Shown here piece by piece: positions 34,788 to 47,404 of a DNA stretch of 64,000 nt (position 1 is the first letter of the stretch; every line of letters starts with the position of its first letter). This DNA is from Metellina segmentata (lineage: Eukaryota; Arthropoda; Arachnida; Araneae; Tetragnathidae): NCBI GenBank assembly GCA_947359465.1, contig OX375873.1:73410278-73474277 (forward strand). The letters run 5' to 3'. Position numbers and translations under genes: made by a program. A model generated the notes under the pieces. That model was not told the DNA's origin. It saw only the letters and a list, made by a program, of their open reading frames with translations, and searched no databases.

Positions 34788-36092
34788 TAAGATTCATTCA
34801 ATAAATACCGAGCCGGAGCCTGTTACGGCAAATCGGCTTTTTAAAATTTAGCAGTATTGTGGGGGAAACACGGCGAACTAATGTAGAAACCATTCCGTAA
34901 GCGTTATTGACGCAAGAGGACGTGTGTGTCGCGGCTTGTGGTAAGGTGGAATAAACGAGATCCAGCTCCGTCCAAAACGTATTTCATGTTCGCACTTTGA
35001 AATGGAAGCATCAAAAGATGAACAACGAGGCTTAGTGCGATTTCTTACAGCAGAAGGATGTGGATGAACTTAAATTCACAGTCGAATGTCTACGGGGAAC
35101 ATTGCATGTCTCTTTCCAGGGTAAACTGTGGTGCATGCGTTTTCGCGAAGGCCTAGTATCGCTAACAGATGACGAACGACCTGGAGCTCCAAATTGAGTT
35201 AGTGAGGACATTGTCGCTAAAGTGTATGAGTTGATCCGTCAAGACCGACGTCTAAATGTTGCCAACATAACGGAAAATGTTAACCTGGGTGTCGGTGTAG
35301 TTCATGCCATCATCAAGAACACGCTGCAGTACCGTTAAGTCTGCTCGAAATGGGTTCTGTATCATTTGGGATCAGCACAAGCTTTTCGCATGGACATATC
35401 ATTGGAATTTCTGCACCGTTTTGTGAACGAAGGAGCGAATATCTTGTCCAACATTGTTACGGGGGACGAGAGCTTGTGCCACCATTATGAACAGGAATCA
35501 AAGTCTCCAATGGAAATACACAGGTTCAACACCGCCAAAAATAAGCAAAGCCGTTCGTAGCAGTGGGTGCAAAATCATGTTAACATATTTTCTTCGACCA
35601 ACACGGACCACTACTCATCGAGTTCCTGCCAAAAGGCGCCACAATTAACGCAGCCCGTTATCAAGAGACGCTGTCCAATTTGCAAAAGGCAATCAAATCA
35701 AAAAGGCCTGGAAAACTGTCTCGCGGCGGTATTCTGCTGCACGATAATGCCCGTCCCCTTACAGCAAATGCCTTCAAAGATCAGCAGGTGAAATTTAAGA
35801 GGGCGGTCTTAAACCATCCTCCTTACTATCCTGACCTATCTCACTGCGATTTACATGCATTTGGAGAACTCAAAAAACATTTAAGTGGAAGATGATTTCA
35901 GTCGGACGATGAAGTTCAGGAGGAGGTTTGAAATTGGTTCTTGCTGCAACCGAAGACTTTCTGTGAGATAGGAATATCCCGCCTAGTTTCACAAACTAAT
36001 AAATGCTTGAACCACCAGGGTCAATATTATTGAATAAAAAGAACTGATGTTGTCACAGATGAGCACGGCTAGTTATTTATTGAATGTACCTT
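34788..36092 (+). mobile_element. mariner-like element (DD34D), full-length but dead
   Basis: Terminal inverted repeats contain CATTCAATAAATA followed by (C/A)C(G/T)AGCCG at 34794 and, inverted, at 36064-36088, inside TA-rich flanks. About 1.3 kb, the usual mariner size. The transposase relic inside is broken in several frames. Confidence 0.8.
35002..35930 (+). pseudogene. mariner transposase relic
   Basis: From ATG 35002: MEASKDEQRGLVRFLTAEG, then a stop and multiple frame breaks. Catalytic blocks: IVTGDESLCHHYEQESK (first Asp, about 35450-35500), GGILLHDNARPLTANAF (second Asp, about 35725-35775) and SHCDLHAFGELKKHL (third Asp, about 35838-35885). Thirty-four residues separate the last two, giving DD34D. 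Not functional. Confidence 0.85.
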
Positions 36093-36109
36093 ATATATAT
36101 ATACACTCT

Positions 36110-36620
36110 CTTAAGGCGAATAAACAAGACAATTATCCAGTCCAGACGACGAAACCAGTGTAGATACACTTACATAAGATAGTGACCCAACCTGGCACTG
36201 ATTGTAAACTAGCTACTTGTCATGTGACCTTTTTAAAATAAACAAAGACCACTATATTTCGTTAAATTTTTAAAAAGGTAGGTATGATACCTATTTTTCC
36301 TTGGGGTGCCCGAGGATAGCTGAAGCTAGATAGATCAGTGAACCGAGCATGATCAGTACCGGCTCATATTGAACCCATCCCTCTTTATAGCGATGATAAA
36401 CAATGGCTCTAGTAATCTCCTTGAAGACTTCAGACACTCTGACACATGTGAAAGACGTTCTTTTCCTAACATACTGAAATTCTTCATACTGACTCGTACG
36501 TCTGTTGAAGCCAGGTACCATCTATTCTCTAAGGATGCGTCTCAACATAGGTAAATATTTTAATAAAATATGAATCAAAAACGTGATAAATAAAATAATT
36601 AACCATACACTTTCTGATAA
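36110..36620. other. no recognised feature
   Basis: Sequence right of the mariner element. Reading frames at 36291-36554 have no recognised domain. Confidence 0.45.
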
Positions 36621-36629
36621 ATTTTCAGT

Positions 36630-37090
36630 AGCCAACCTTATTGAACGTTTTACCATTCAAGTAACATAGAACCTCTTGATTAACTGTTGATGTATGTGCT
36701 AATAATTAAGCTCAGCCATTATGAAAACACAGTTTGTTTATTAAAACTATATGACAGAAGCAAACGCTGATGAACTAACTGTCTTTGATTTAACAATTAA
36801 TTCTATCGAAAATATAAAAATATTTTCTTTAAATATGATTTGAAATCGTGATATTTAAAGAAATAAATCGCATAATTTCATGTAAATTTCAGTAATCTAT
36901 CCATTGCACTTTTTTACATTAGAATAACAAATAATTATAACCTCTATAGAAATTTTCTATTTACGTGCTAATAATCAATCTCATCCTTTATTAAAACACA
37001 GTTTGTTTAAGCTAAAAATATATGCCATCAGCAAATGCTGTGAACTTTCGTTGATTTGACAAATCATTCTATCGAAAATATCCTTTCTTA
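36630..37090. repeat. tandem duplication (~269-bp period, diverged)
   Basis: GTGCTAATAATTAAGCTCA (36696) and GTGCTAATAATCAATCTCA (36965), AAAACACAGTTTGTTTA in both, and ATTCTATCGAAAATAT at about 36802 and 37067. Confidence 0.65.
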
Positions 37091-37099
37091 AATTTAGCT

Positions 37100-37946
37100 G
37101 TTCTTCGACAAAATCAAACAAAGAATAGAAATATTCAAGGCCCATATTTCTCTCCATTCATTCAATGAATAATTCTTTACACCCCATAGCACCTTATGAG
37201 ACCAAAATTGAAAAAAAATGGCGATTTTTCCCTTGACCAGAATGCTATTATCTTAATATTCACTAGAGAGTGCTTTAGGCTTTGTGATTGGACAACTTAG
37301 CAAACCAATTACGCTTTCTTTCGGAGACTACAAGAGTAAGTTGTTAACGTCGAGAAAAAGAAATTGCTTGGTTTTTTCAACCTACTTCAATTTCGAGCAA
37401 TATATATATATATATTAAAAAAAAAGATCGTATTGAAAAATTCAACTTGCCTTTTGTAAGGGTTTTTTCCACCATGCGTCGAAAGAAAAATGTTGATTAA
37501 GGGTGACCTTATCGTTGGAAACAATCGACGAAATGAAGTCTCGTTTCATTTGTGCTTTAACGATCCTACTCCTACTTCCAATCAGATCGTTGAAAATTTA
37601 AATGAAAGAAAATCCATCTTTTGTAATGACGAGTTTGGGGAAAAAGGGGGTATAATGGGGAAAACTAAAATCCCCATCAAGCGATTTCTGGCGTTACTCG
37701 GCCAAACAAAATTAAATCTTTGGAAGGAAAAAGGGGAAAGGTGTAACCAGAGAGGAAAAGAAAGGGGAAAACGGATCCAGAGGGCACAATTAATGAGTGG
37801 ATTGAGTTAAAGGAAGTAGAACCTTTTCCAAATGTAGTTATCTCCGATTGCTGCTACGGATTTTATGGCTTTAATTGAGGCAGAACAGGATCTCTGACGG
37901 ACTTTCAGAAAGAAAGGGAAAGAAAATAGCAGTTTTTCTTACTCAC
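37100..37946. other. intron sequence next to exon 3; no gene recognised
   Basis: Contains a 106-codon plus-strand frame at 37490-37810 with no motif and low complexity (KGER-rich tail), probably chance. A TA run lies at 37400-37416. Confidence 0.45.
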
Positions 37947-37991
37947 CAATTGCAACCAAACATTTGAAGTCATGATTTGATTCTTCTCGTT
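37947..37991 (-). CDS. nAChRbeta1: nAChR beta1-type subunit, exon 3 (45 bp)
   Basis: A 45-bp micro-exon, the standard size for exon 3 of arthropod nAChR genes. It encodes NEKNQIMTSNVWLQL (residues 46-60). The acceptor TTTCAG ends at 37992 and the donor GTGAGT starts at 37946. The exon is phase 0 at both ends. The Q at residue 59 (codon 37952-37950) sits in loop D, where insect beta1 has Arg; substitution there changes neonicotinoid sensitivity in aphids. Confidence 0.94.
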
Positions 37992-39540
37992 CTGAAAGAC
38001 AGTAAAAGAAAACTTCAGACTTCGACAACTTAATGGTTTGATATTTTTAAATACATTGTAATATAATCACATAGTAAAAACAAGAAAAGCTCAAATTACG
38101 TAAATAATAAACTAATGTCTCATCAAAAGAATTTAAATCCTAAGTTTCTTCTTTCTAACAATTCAAAATCCAAGAAATTCTCACTTATTTTATCACCACT
38201 TTTTTTTTCGGGAGTGTACAAATTACCGTACGTTGCGACAGTATTGAGGAATAATTAATTAGTTGCTGAGAAAAATATATTTTCTTACGCCGTAATTAAG
38301 TTGAGGTTCTGAGCTAATTGGAATAAAAGAAATGTAATTCTCTAATTTTTTAAAATCGAATTTCAAATAATAGTTTATGTGTGCTCTTAAAGCAAAGTGA
38401 GTTGAATTCCTTATTTATTCAGGGGATCTGAATTCGTGCATAGTATAGTACCAAACCATCCGCATCAACATCGATGCTTTAATGATAAGAAATTTTCAGG
38501 TGCGAATATTTTTTTCCGCATCAAAATATTTTAATTCCAACTTGTTTATTACAAATACCAGTGAAATTAAAAACAACGTTTAGTTGCTATTTACAAGTTA
38601 ATTTAAAATACAAACAATTACAATAACTATTGTTAATTTATGACATATTTTTCCATTACATTTTGCAATTTGTTAGTTTATCCATTTTTGATTCTTGAAC
38701 CTTGACCAAATCAACCAACTCATTTTTAGGAGTCCATATTAATTTTAATATAACTTCTCTTTGTGCATAATCTTCAATAAAAGAAAAAATATATTTCCTA
38801 GTTTCCATTTAATCGATTCTCGCGTACATCCTACATAAACACAGATTTCTATTCTTGCAAATTATAAATATCGTACTTTAATATTTATTTTAATTACTTT
38901 AATGCTGTTACGAATTTGAAAGTACATTTAATATCGTAATCTGAAAAGTTAAACTTATGATAACATATAATACGCTACGTATATGAACTAAATTAAATAT
39001 TTTTATACTTGAGAATGCTGATTATTGACCAAGTTATGAGATATATATTCAGAAAATAATAACCTTTTTTGCTAGTTAATGGTGTGAAACTGCATGTATA
39101 GTTGCAGTAAACAGATTTTTCTTTGCTTGATAGTTATTAGTTAAGCGCTGATGTATGTACTTACTTTATCAATTACGTGAAACTTTATTGTTAGTTGTAT
39201 TAAAGTAAGATTATTATCTTTGCTAAAAATCATAATTGGTGAAGTATTAACATTATTCTGATAAACATTCAAATACATTTTACGTTATTATCAATATCTA
39301 TCTCGGATTTTAAGAGAGTAGTATGTGTAGTGTATTACTTTATATTCGCTATTAATATTTATATGACTGAATAACATAAAATCGTTTTCATGTCGTATTT
39401 GGAATCAAGAATTGCTGAAGTTCTTGAACTATGCTAACTTTACATACTCTGCTAGCTTTTATTAGGTGTGGGTGATTCACATTCATCCAATAAATTTTTG
39501 CAGTACTTAGTACTTCAAATAATAACAATATTAATTAATG

Positions 39541-40217
39541 TGTCATTAATCCACCTGTAATCTAGGAGAATATGGAAGTTAAATCTAAATCATTAAGTTG
39601 AGAGGACAAGTGGGTGAACAATTGGGTGACATGAGTCGACATCCGAGCGGGGATCCTGAGAACAATTCGAGAGGTTTCTATGCGGCAAATGATAGACCCG
39701 GAATATTTCGTTGAATGAGATGGCCGAATCGTTCTGAAATAGCCTGCTACCAGTTTGACTTAAATTCAACTACCGATCCTAACCTAACTGAATCGTTCTG
39801 GTCTACTACCACTTGCAATACGAGAATAATTTTTCCGGTATGCATTCGAACTTAATTTTTTTTATCTGTGTTTGGGTGCTTGTCATTAATACACCTGCAA
39901 TCCAAGAGTACATGGAAGTTAAATCAGAAGTCGGGAGGATCAGTGGGTGTAAATTCGGGTGGCATGAGTCAACCGCCGAGCTCAAATAGCACTGACTCCT
40001 GAGTACAGTTCCAGAGGTTTCTGTTCGCCAGACGATAGATCGAAAATATTTCGTTGAATGAGATGGCTGAATCTTTCTGGAATAGCCAGTTTGACGTAAA
40101 TTCTACTTCCAATCCTAACGTAATCGACTTGTTCTGATCTACTAACACTTGCCGTGTGAGAATTTTTCTGGGCTAGATTTGAACTTAATATTTCTAGCTG
40201 TGTTGGGGTGTGCCTCT
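39541..40217. repeat. 340-bp tandem duplication
   Basis: Copy 1 is 39541-39880 and copy 2 is 39881 to about 40217. Both open TGTCATTAATNCACCTGNAA and share ACATGGAAGTTAAATC, AATATTTCGTTGAATGAGAT and GGCNGAATC. The unit contains several stops in all frames and matches no family I know. Confidence 0.8.
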
Positions 40218-41889
40218 TGGGAGATAATCTTGATCTGAATCGAACAATCAGTGCTGATCATGCTTACAGATAGAAGGATAAACAGTTCGAATAGAGTTAG
40301 GTATGTAGGCGTGTTCTGGTACCAACTCTATCTAATGCGTTGGTAAGGCATTAAACAATATTTTACAATTTTTGATGACTAAATTATGAAGTAGATTACT
40401 TCAATTTGCTTAGTTGAATTAATATTTAGCAATTGTTAGTGGCGATTGTTTTACTTTTAACATAATAAGCCTTTAAACACTTATCAGTTTTGTATGTCTT
40501 GGTGGTCTACATATCTACTTCTTGAAATGAACTGTTGAGAGCACCGCCGTTGTATTAGTGTTGTACAGAAGAGTTAATGGTGCCTGAATAGTGTTTTAAA
40601 CAGGGGGGGGGGTTCTCAATACATTTGTACTCTTAATGAAATTTCTACATGTTTGCGTAACTAATCCATTGTATTGACTATTAATTTCAAAATGTAAGAC
40701 TACTTGGACACAGAAACATAAATCCTTCATGTACCTTTATATACTGTTCAAGTGTACATTATAAGAAAACGCAATAACTTGTAAATATTTCTCCAACCCA
40801 GTAAATAATATTTTGTCAACTGTCCAATTTGTGTTCTAAATGCCACGAAAATGGCTAGAAGTAAAATCGCCAAAAAATAGACTCAAATGAATTGCTATAA
40901 GAGCTGCTGTAGGAACTATAACTTATTATCCTAGTAAACAAATATCTCTACGTGAAGCACGTTAAGTTTCAAAGTCTACAATGCAAAACTGGAAACATTT
41001 TGTAAGCATACAACACGGTTATTGAATTTAAAATTGAGTTATTTAAGCGTTTTGGACATTCCTTAAATTTTGATTTATTAAAGTGAGGGAAATATTTGTT
41101 ATGATGAAGAACGATGTAATTTTAAAGTTTCAAAGACCATTTATCTATGGCAAATCAAAGAGGCAAATGGCATTGAAATGCAAAAATATATTTTTGAAGT
41201 TAATTTTTGCAACATAAAATACAACGTAAAGTGATAAATCTAAAAGCTTCATTTTTTTCCAATTGTAATACCTTTATACAGTTTTTTCATCTCTAAACAT
41301 AATTACAAATTATTTCAAATTGAAAGTATCTATGTATCATTTTACTGATGTTATCTATTTATTAAACTCTGAAAAAAAAGTGGCGTTTTGTTTTAAGGTA
41401 AAAGAGGATCCGTTATAAAGTACAGATAATTATGTAACTTTGAACATACGTTTTTATTTAAATTTTTGTTAATGAAAAATTTATGCTTGGATAAAATTAA
41501 ATTTTGAATTTGTCTGTAGATCAATTAGAAGTTGCTGTTGACAAACATTAAGAAAGTGACTGAAATTAAGAGGAAAATAAATCACGTGTTCAAATGTATC
41601 CAACTCTCTTTTATAAAATAAAATTCTTCTTTTGTTCGATAATACTTAGAAAGAAAAGTAATTACACTGCCTGTAAAACATTATTTTAGAGTATATAGAT
41701 CAATTTATTTTCCAGGAATTCGAGATTAAATTTTGAGCACAAATTGCATTAATAGAACCAATTTCAACGCTAAAAAGAAACTTCATTGTTTTCATAGTTG
41801 GTGGTATAATCTTCCCCGGTTTGTTTAAAGAGAGAGAGTTTAACAAAGGTTTGTATGCTTATGCGAGTTTGTATGCTTTATCCTTCTAA

Positions 41890-43255
41890 TACCACGTTTA
41901 CAATAACCCCGTTTAGATCTTTACATTTACCAAATACTCCCACTTCTTACCCCAGCAATGTATAGTGATACTTGAAAGTTGCATTGATCCTGAGGTGAAC
42001 TTACAGGAATGCATAAGAATCAATAATTCGAACATTTATTGAAGAAAGGATGTATTTAGTGCAGAAAAACAGAAAGTTACAAATTTAAAAAAAAAAGACT
42101 AAAAATTGAAAAATACGTACGTAAACTTAGGTACAAAAAACAAACAAACATTACATTTCTGAAAAGTTAACAGTGCCCTCAATCGGAAAATTTCCTTACG
42201 GCCTTCTTTGCTACAGGTAGGAGTAGGTAAAATTGCTTTGACATGGTCTTTGGTAACACATAATTAGTCTTTTTTCAACCACAGCAAATTTAGTCTATGC
42301 ATTTGAGTCCGGTAATCTCAAACTCCTCTTCTGAAACGACATCCACCCTTCATACATAAGAAAAACTGGTTTTCTTTCTATTTTCCCCTTCAACACCTAC
42401 CAGCAGAAACGTGGTTATTTCAATGTCTTCCATGAATACATCTTAAATATTTAACTTCCCCTACAATCTAGTCTTCTATATTTTGCTTGAATGTTTGGAG
42501 AACTTTAAACTCTTCACCGTCATTGTATTTCAATTCTCTCAATAGTTCCTCAAACTCGCTGTTCTCGAGTTCTGCTTTCCTTTCCATTTGCTACTTCCTT
42601 GATTTCTTGCTTACTCCTGGCTCTTTCACTTTCTTCTCACTTGGCATCCATTTGTTTTTTTTCTCTCTTCTGCCTCATTCAGAAGTGACAGAACTTGATC
42701 ATCTGTAAGAACTTCACCATATGTGTGACGTTATGGTAAATCAGTCTTCCTGCTCCCCAAGAACACAAAAAATGCAATAAAACGCAATTCAAACGTACTA
42801 AATGCTATCAAATACAAAATTACACGGAAAAACACATTGGTATTCTATCCAAAGTGAACGAAACTATTGGCAAAGTTATATTTACAATTACCCCCGTCCC
42901 TTGAAAAATATGGGGTAATTGTAAAGATTCTACTGTAGGTGCATTAAAGTTCCATGAAGGACAATGATTTTCTGTTCGATAGAAACATAACTGATCGTTG
43001 TAAATAATTGGAACAACATACCTTTCAATATATTATGGAGGGCAGCAGAAAATTGAGCACGCAACAACTTTAAAACCCAAACTTTTCAACCACGAATTTT
43101 TCAACTAAATAGACTGTTATCACATGTGGTTCAAAGAATTGCGGGATCACCAAAATACATCCTCAGGGTTGTCAGCTTTCATATTTCACAACTTTTTAGT
43201 TTCCCGTAACCCCACGTGGTCGCTTGAATAGCTTGTTTACAATTCCCCCAGACTG
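41890..43255 (-). mobile_element. probable pogo/Tigger-type relic
   Basis: A motif TTTACAATTACCCCC recurs at about 41897, 42889, 42922 (inverted) and 43231. The outermost right copy, read on the minus strand, is CAGTCTGGGGGAATTGTAAA, a pogo-like CAGT terminus. A coding relic lies inside. The left boundary is uncertain. Confidence 0.45.
42180..42735 (-). pseudogene. transposon protein C-terminal relic
   Basis: Minus strand reads GEVLTDDQVLSLLNEAEER (about 42717-42660), a basic charged stretch with stops, then MEDIEITTFLLVGVEGENRK and VSEEEFEITGL. This resembles the '(D)FVLV..Y.GKV....EFEV.FL' tail domain attached to some pogo/Tigger-like proteins. No catalytic core was found. The assignment is tentative. 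Confidence 0.4.
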
Positions 43256-45209
43256 ACCCTATATATCATGTGTGAGCATTTAGACAACAGGATGCGCAAT
43301 CTCCAATATAGGTCTGGTTAAGAAAATAACACTAAAGATTCTTCTCCTGGACAGGTTGTACAGAATAAATGTATTGTGTATGGTATGTATTTTTATGAAC
43401 CGCTTTTTTTAATTTACAAACTACAAATTACATTCGGCGTCATTATAATATCGAAGACAGTCAATTAGATCTCCAATTAAAGTACCGAATTTACGCCTCC
43501 CACTAGCTAACGAGGAAAACATTAGACATCTATTTACTCGCTGAAAAGATTTGGAACCAGGAGAGAACGTCAAATTAACCCGTGTTCTGGAATCCTATGC
43601 TAAAGCAGGCGGTTGCTAAGGGCAACAGGATCACTCTTGTTAGCCGCAATTGAGCAGTTTAATCAATTACCAGTACGTCCAGGATGTCCTGACGTAACTA
43701 CGTTAGACTCTTGATGTCATTAAGTGACTGAAGTCCAGAAATTAAGACACCCCTCCTTTTCCCTCGCTCCTTAATTTGGGCGTTGCTTCAGTCCACGTCT
43801 ACAGTGTCTTTGCGCTATGGGAATACCAATTGGCGGTCAATGGTAGAAATTCCCTGCCCCATGATTATGATAACCAATCATGTATAACATAAACTGATTA
43901 GGCCCAATCGATTCGAAATTCGAGCACCATTGTTTTAGCAGTACCTCCTTTCTAATCTTTCTTGATAAAATAAGTTTCTATAAGGTAGTAATTTATGAGT
44001 TTTGTCTATGTAGGCAATCGAAATCAGAAAAATATTTATTTAAGTTCCTGTAGCATAAGCTTTTAGTTCTTTCTTCTTACATCAACATTTGTTTATTAAT
44101 TTTTTCATCAATGAGATCATTTCAAATCCCACGTTTTATAATCTAAACTCAGCTATATAGAAGTATTCTAATTTCGAATACGTATTGTCATAATTTACTT
44201 TCAGTTATTGTCAATACTTAAAGAGCGTTTGATAATGCATGAATGGATATATGTCTATTTACCATTTATTTCCTAAAATCTATGATTTTAATGTAAAAAT
44301 ATTTATACAAGTGTGTACAACAGTAAAGCTCTACTGGGATAGAATTGTATTTACTTATTTCATACATTTTCAACCTGACTAAATGCTCGCTATTTTAGTA
44401 TATTAAACACTTTTTCTGGCCTTACATGATAAAAATACATACATTACAAATCTTCTATAACTGAATCAAAATAAAAAGCTCCAAAAAGCATGCTATTTTA
44501 AGTTTTAAATTCTTCTGTTTGATCTAATCAATTCAAAATTTTTGAAAAGAATAGGATAAGCAAGAATATTTTGAATTTTTTATTCATTTTCAGCTGTTTA
44601 ATTCATCAATGTCATCATGATTAATAGAAAGTATGTAATAAATTTACCCATAAATGGAATAACATATGAACTAATCACTCCTATACAAATATATTTTACT
44701 TTCACGCTTGACCTAAAATGGAAGCGGATTCAAAGTTATATTAATTTCACATTTAAACTTTTGATAAATATTTTTCTTCAGTTTTCAGTTACCATTTTTA
44801 CTGTTCATTCAATAAATAAATTTGAAGTATTTCTTTTCCATACTTACAATTAAACTTTAACAAAAATTAATTTTTAATTTTTAGTTGTAATATTAAGTTT
44901 TTATTAGACTTTCGTTTTTTCAGTTTTTAATAACATATGAAGCCTATTTAGTACTTACTCAAACAATTCAATATAACTGTACATTAATTAGAATTACAGA
45001 GTTCTATAATAGTGGGTACTTTTTTGAGACTTGACAAAACTTCATCACACACACGAAGGGTATTTACGTATCCCTACATGTAGTGAATACATTAAAGTAC
45101 AAGCATTTTCCTTTTTGTCTAAAGAGGTGTAGAACGTGCTCTTCACGACTATTTGATAACCAATACATTATTTAGTTTCTTACTCTAAGGAAGAAGAATA
45201 GGATCTTAC

Positions 45210-45346
45210 CACGTTGATGAGCTGAATAAAGGACAATCCGAATTGGACTTCTACGGTCTTGTTCATGACTTCGACTGGCCGAATTAGTTTATTGTAATCT
45301 CGGAAAAGATCGCGAACTAAGCGTTCTTCGTCTTCGGAAGCCATGA
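45210..45346 (-). CDS. nAChRbeta1: nAChR beta1-type subunit, exon 2 (mature N-terminus)
   Basis: Encodes MASEDEERLVRDLFRDYN through FGLSFIQLINV (45 full codons) plus two leading bases, TC, of a split codon. This is the mature extracellular N-terminal helix and first beta strands. N28-K29-T30 is a predicted N-glycosylation site. The acceptor CAG ends at 45347 and the donor GTAAGA starts at 45209. The leading split codon shows that an upstream exon, expected to carry the signal peptide, is joined here. The in-frame ATG at 45344 is therefore probably internal. That upstream exon was not identified. Confidence 0.93.
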
Positions 45347-45479
45347 CTGAAAAATAGAAGATAAATACATTAAGAAATGCAACTAGTTGTTTATACTGTT
45401 TTCATTAAGAAGTTCTACTTCTACCCAATACTATATACAAATAAATTATTCCGTTAATATGTGGTACCCACTATGACTT

Positions 45480-45685
45480 AGTGGGTGCTTCCACTTTACC
45501 AACAACCTGCGAGTTGTAGGTAGTGCAGGTTTGATTCTTGTAACTTACCTCGTTTGTATGTATCCCTTCTGGGTCAGTAAAACCTCCCTCGTATGTGTTT
45601 GTTCATTACTTGACGTTGTTTTGTGCTTGTCGTAGCTTAGCCATTTTAGGGCCCTTACGCCATTAAATTCTAAACCAAACATATT
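45480..45685 (+). repeat. tRNA-derived SINE
   Basis: Head with B-box-like GGTTTGATTCT (45528-45538), then GTCAGTAAAACCTCCCTCG, TTCATTACTTGACGTTG and TAGCTTAGCCATTTTAGGG. Same body as the minus-strand SINEs at 13.7 and 23.4 kb. Confidence 0.55.
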
Positions 45686-45942
45686 CTAATAATATTCAAC
45701 AAACATACCCCCTTCAAAATTTTCCCTAAACTATTAAAATAAATTACTTAAAATATTCAGTTTATTATGTTGAAATGAGTATAATGCGAAAATATAATCT
45801 ACTTAGTTTTATTTCTCATGTAAACTTTATAACTACAAGCTTATAACGATGTAATGTAATGATTAAATATTTAATAACGAACTTCAAAAAAACAAACTTG
45901 CTTTCGAAACACCATGTAAGAACACTGTTACCTCAACAGTTG

Positions 45943-46989
45943 CAAAGATGCCAACTACTACGGATTCTCCGTAGTTTCCACGGAGGTGAATCGGGTACTA
46001 CGGATTACGGAACCGATTATTTTTTCTACGGAAAAATTCAATTCTATATTTTTTTCACAACACATCAATTAGTTAACTTATTTCTGAATTTTATCAATAT
46101 TATTTTTTTTGTGAATAGGAGAGAGTGCTTAGATTTAATTATTAAATGTTTCTTAGATATAATTCTTTCCTACAAAATTATTGGTTCAATGTATGTGTTT
46201 CCATGTATAATATACCTTACTAATTATAAATAATATAATGCAGGCCTCAAAATATATTTTTTAATACAGGTGCACAAGGTGCACCTAAGTTTTTAAATTA
46301 GGTGCACAGGTTATATTTTAGGTGCACATTTGAAAAAAAAAAAAACGTAATATGAGAGTATTAATGTAATGCAAACTACTTTATTAGTTGGGTATGTTTA
46401 TATAGGTTAGTAGTAGATAATAGATACAAATATTTAAACATCCAAATTCTCCCTTCTCCGGCGCACAGCTGTCGCGACAGTTGCTTCAACAGAGACATCT
46501 GGAAAATGTTTCGATCATCAGAAAGTTCTAGTGGCCACGAGTAAACCTTCCACCTGTATAAACCCGTAATGGCCCAGTGATTTTGTTATTGCATAGTGTG
46601 TATTTAGGAATATTAATTACGTTTCTTTAGAGAGAGAGAGAGAGGTCGATACTAATATTTTGCTCAAACATCAAACTAACATAAAACACGTTCCCCCCCC
46701 CCCTTTTTTTTTTTAACTTTAGGCGCACTGCGCGCACCTAGCAGGAAAAAATTAGGAGCACAATTTCATTTTCATGTGCACAGTGCACCTGTGCACCCGG
46801 GTATTTCGATCCCTGATATAATGTGTTGCTTATATGTTACAAATTTGTAGTTAAATATTTTAATTAATGCTATATGCGTGTTATTAAAGTCGATTTCTTA
46901 AATTTTTACTTGACTACTGAAAAATTCTAAAACTACGGATTTTCTTCTTTCGTACTAATGAAAACGTCTATCGCATGTTGGCATCTCTG
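45943..46989. mobile_element. outer hAT-like element, split by a second element
   Basis: Left end CAAAGATGCCAACTACTACG and right end the inverse CAGAGATGCCAACATGCG. TACGGATT...TCCGTAGT repeats follow inside the left end, with ACTACGGATTTTC near the right. Target duplication is not clear. It is interrupted at 46241. Confidence 0.6.
46241..46815. mobile_element. hAT-like non-autonomous element, 8-bp TSD
   Basis: TIRs CAGGCCTCAAAATATA and CAGGGATCGAAATACC, with subterminal GGTGCAC repeats at both ends. The perfect 8-bp duplication ATATAATG lies at 46233-46240 and 46816-46823. 575 bp with no ORF. Confidence 0.85.
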
Positions 46990-47404
46990 CTGTTGCTAAT
47001 TTCAAGTGTGACGTTCTATTACCAATCAATCAATAAGTGTCTCGTGTATTGCTTTATATTTCAAAAGTTCAATCACATTACAGGTTTAATCTACAAATAT
47101 TTTATTTCGTAATTTCTTAATTGAAATTATAGACTATAGAAACTCCGACAAAAATTTTGAATCATCCTTTATACATTTCTTAAAAACAATTTTTAAAGGT
47201 CCTAGTAGTTCTATATTAGCGCTTGCAGCGTCACCTGTTGTGTTAAATGTATCAAAAGATTCATTAAACTATATAATACCTATTGATTTCAAACTCGATA
47301 AATCGCTCACGTAATTAAATTCTCTGAAACGTTTACAAACATTTGCGTATTCAGTTATGTGACTAAATTTACGTATTTTAACAACTTGCTTTGATTTTTA
47401 TTAT

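Larger units (their letters stand above)
37992..45209 (-). other. nAChR intron between exons 2 and 3 (7.2 kb)
   Basis: Contains the tandem duplication at 39.5 kb and the relic at 41.9-43.3 kb. The rest (37992-39540, 40218-41889, 43260-45209) is AT-rich with no recognised feature. Confidence 0.85.

Noticed and set aside
37490..37810. 106-codon frame as a nested gene
   Set aside because: No recognised motif, a low-complexity basic tail, and no promoter or splice support seen.
45342..45344. ATG in exon 2 as the true start codon
   Set aside because: The exon begins at a splice acceptor with a split codon before this ATG, and a start here would leave the receptor without a signal peptide.
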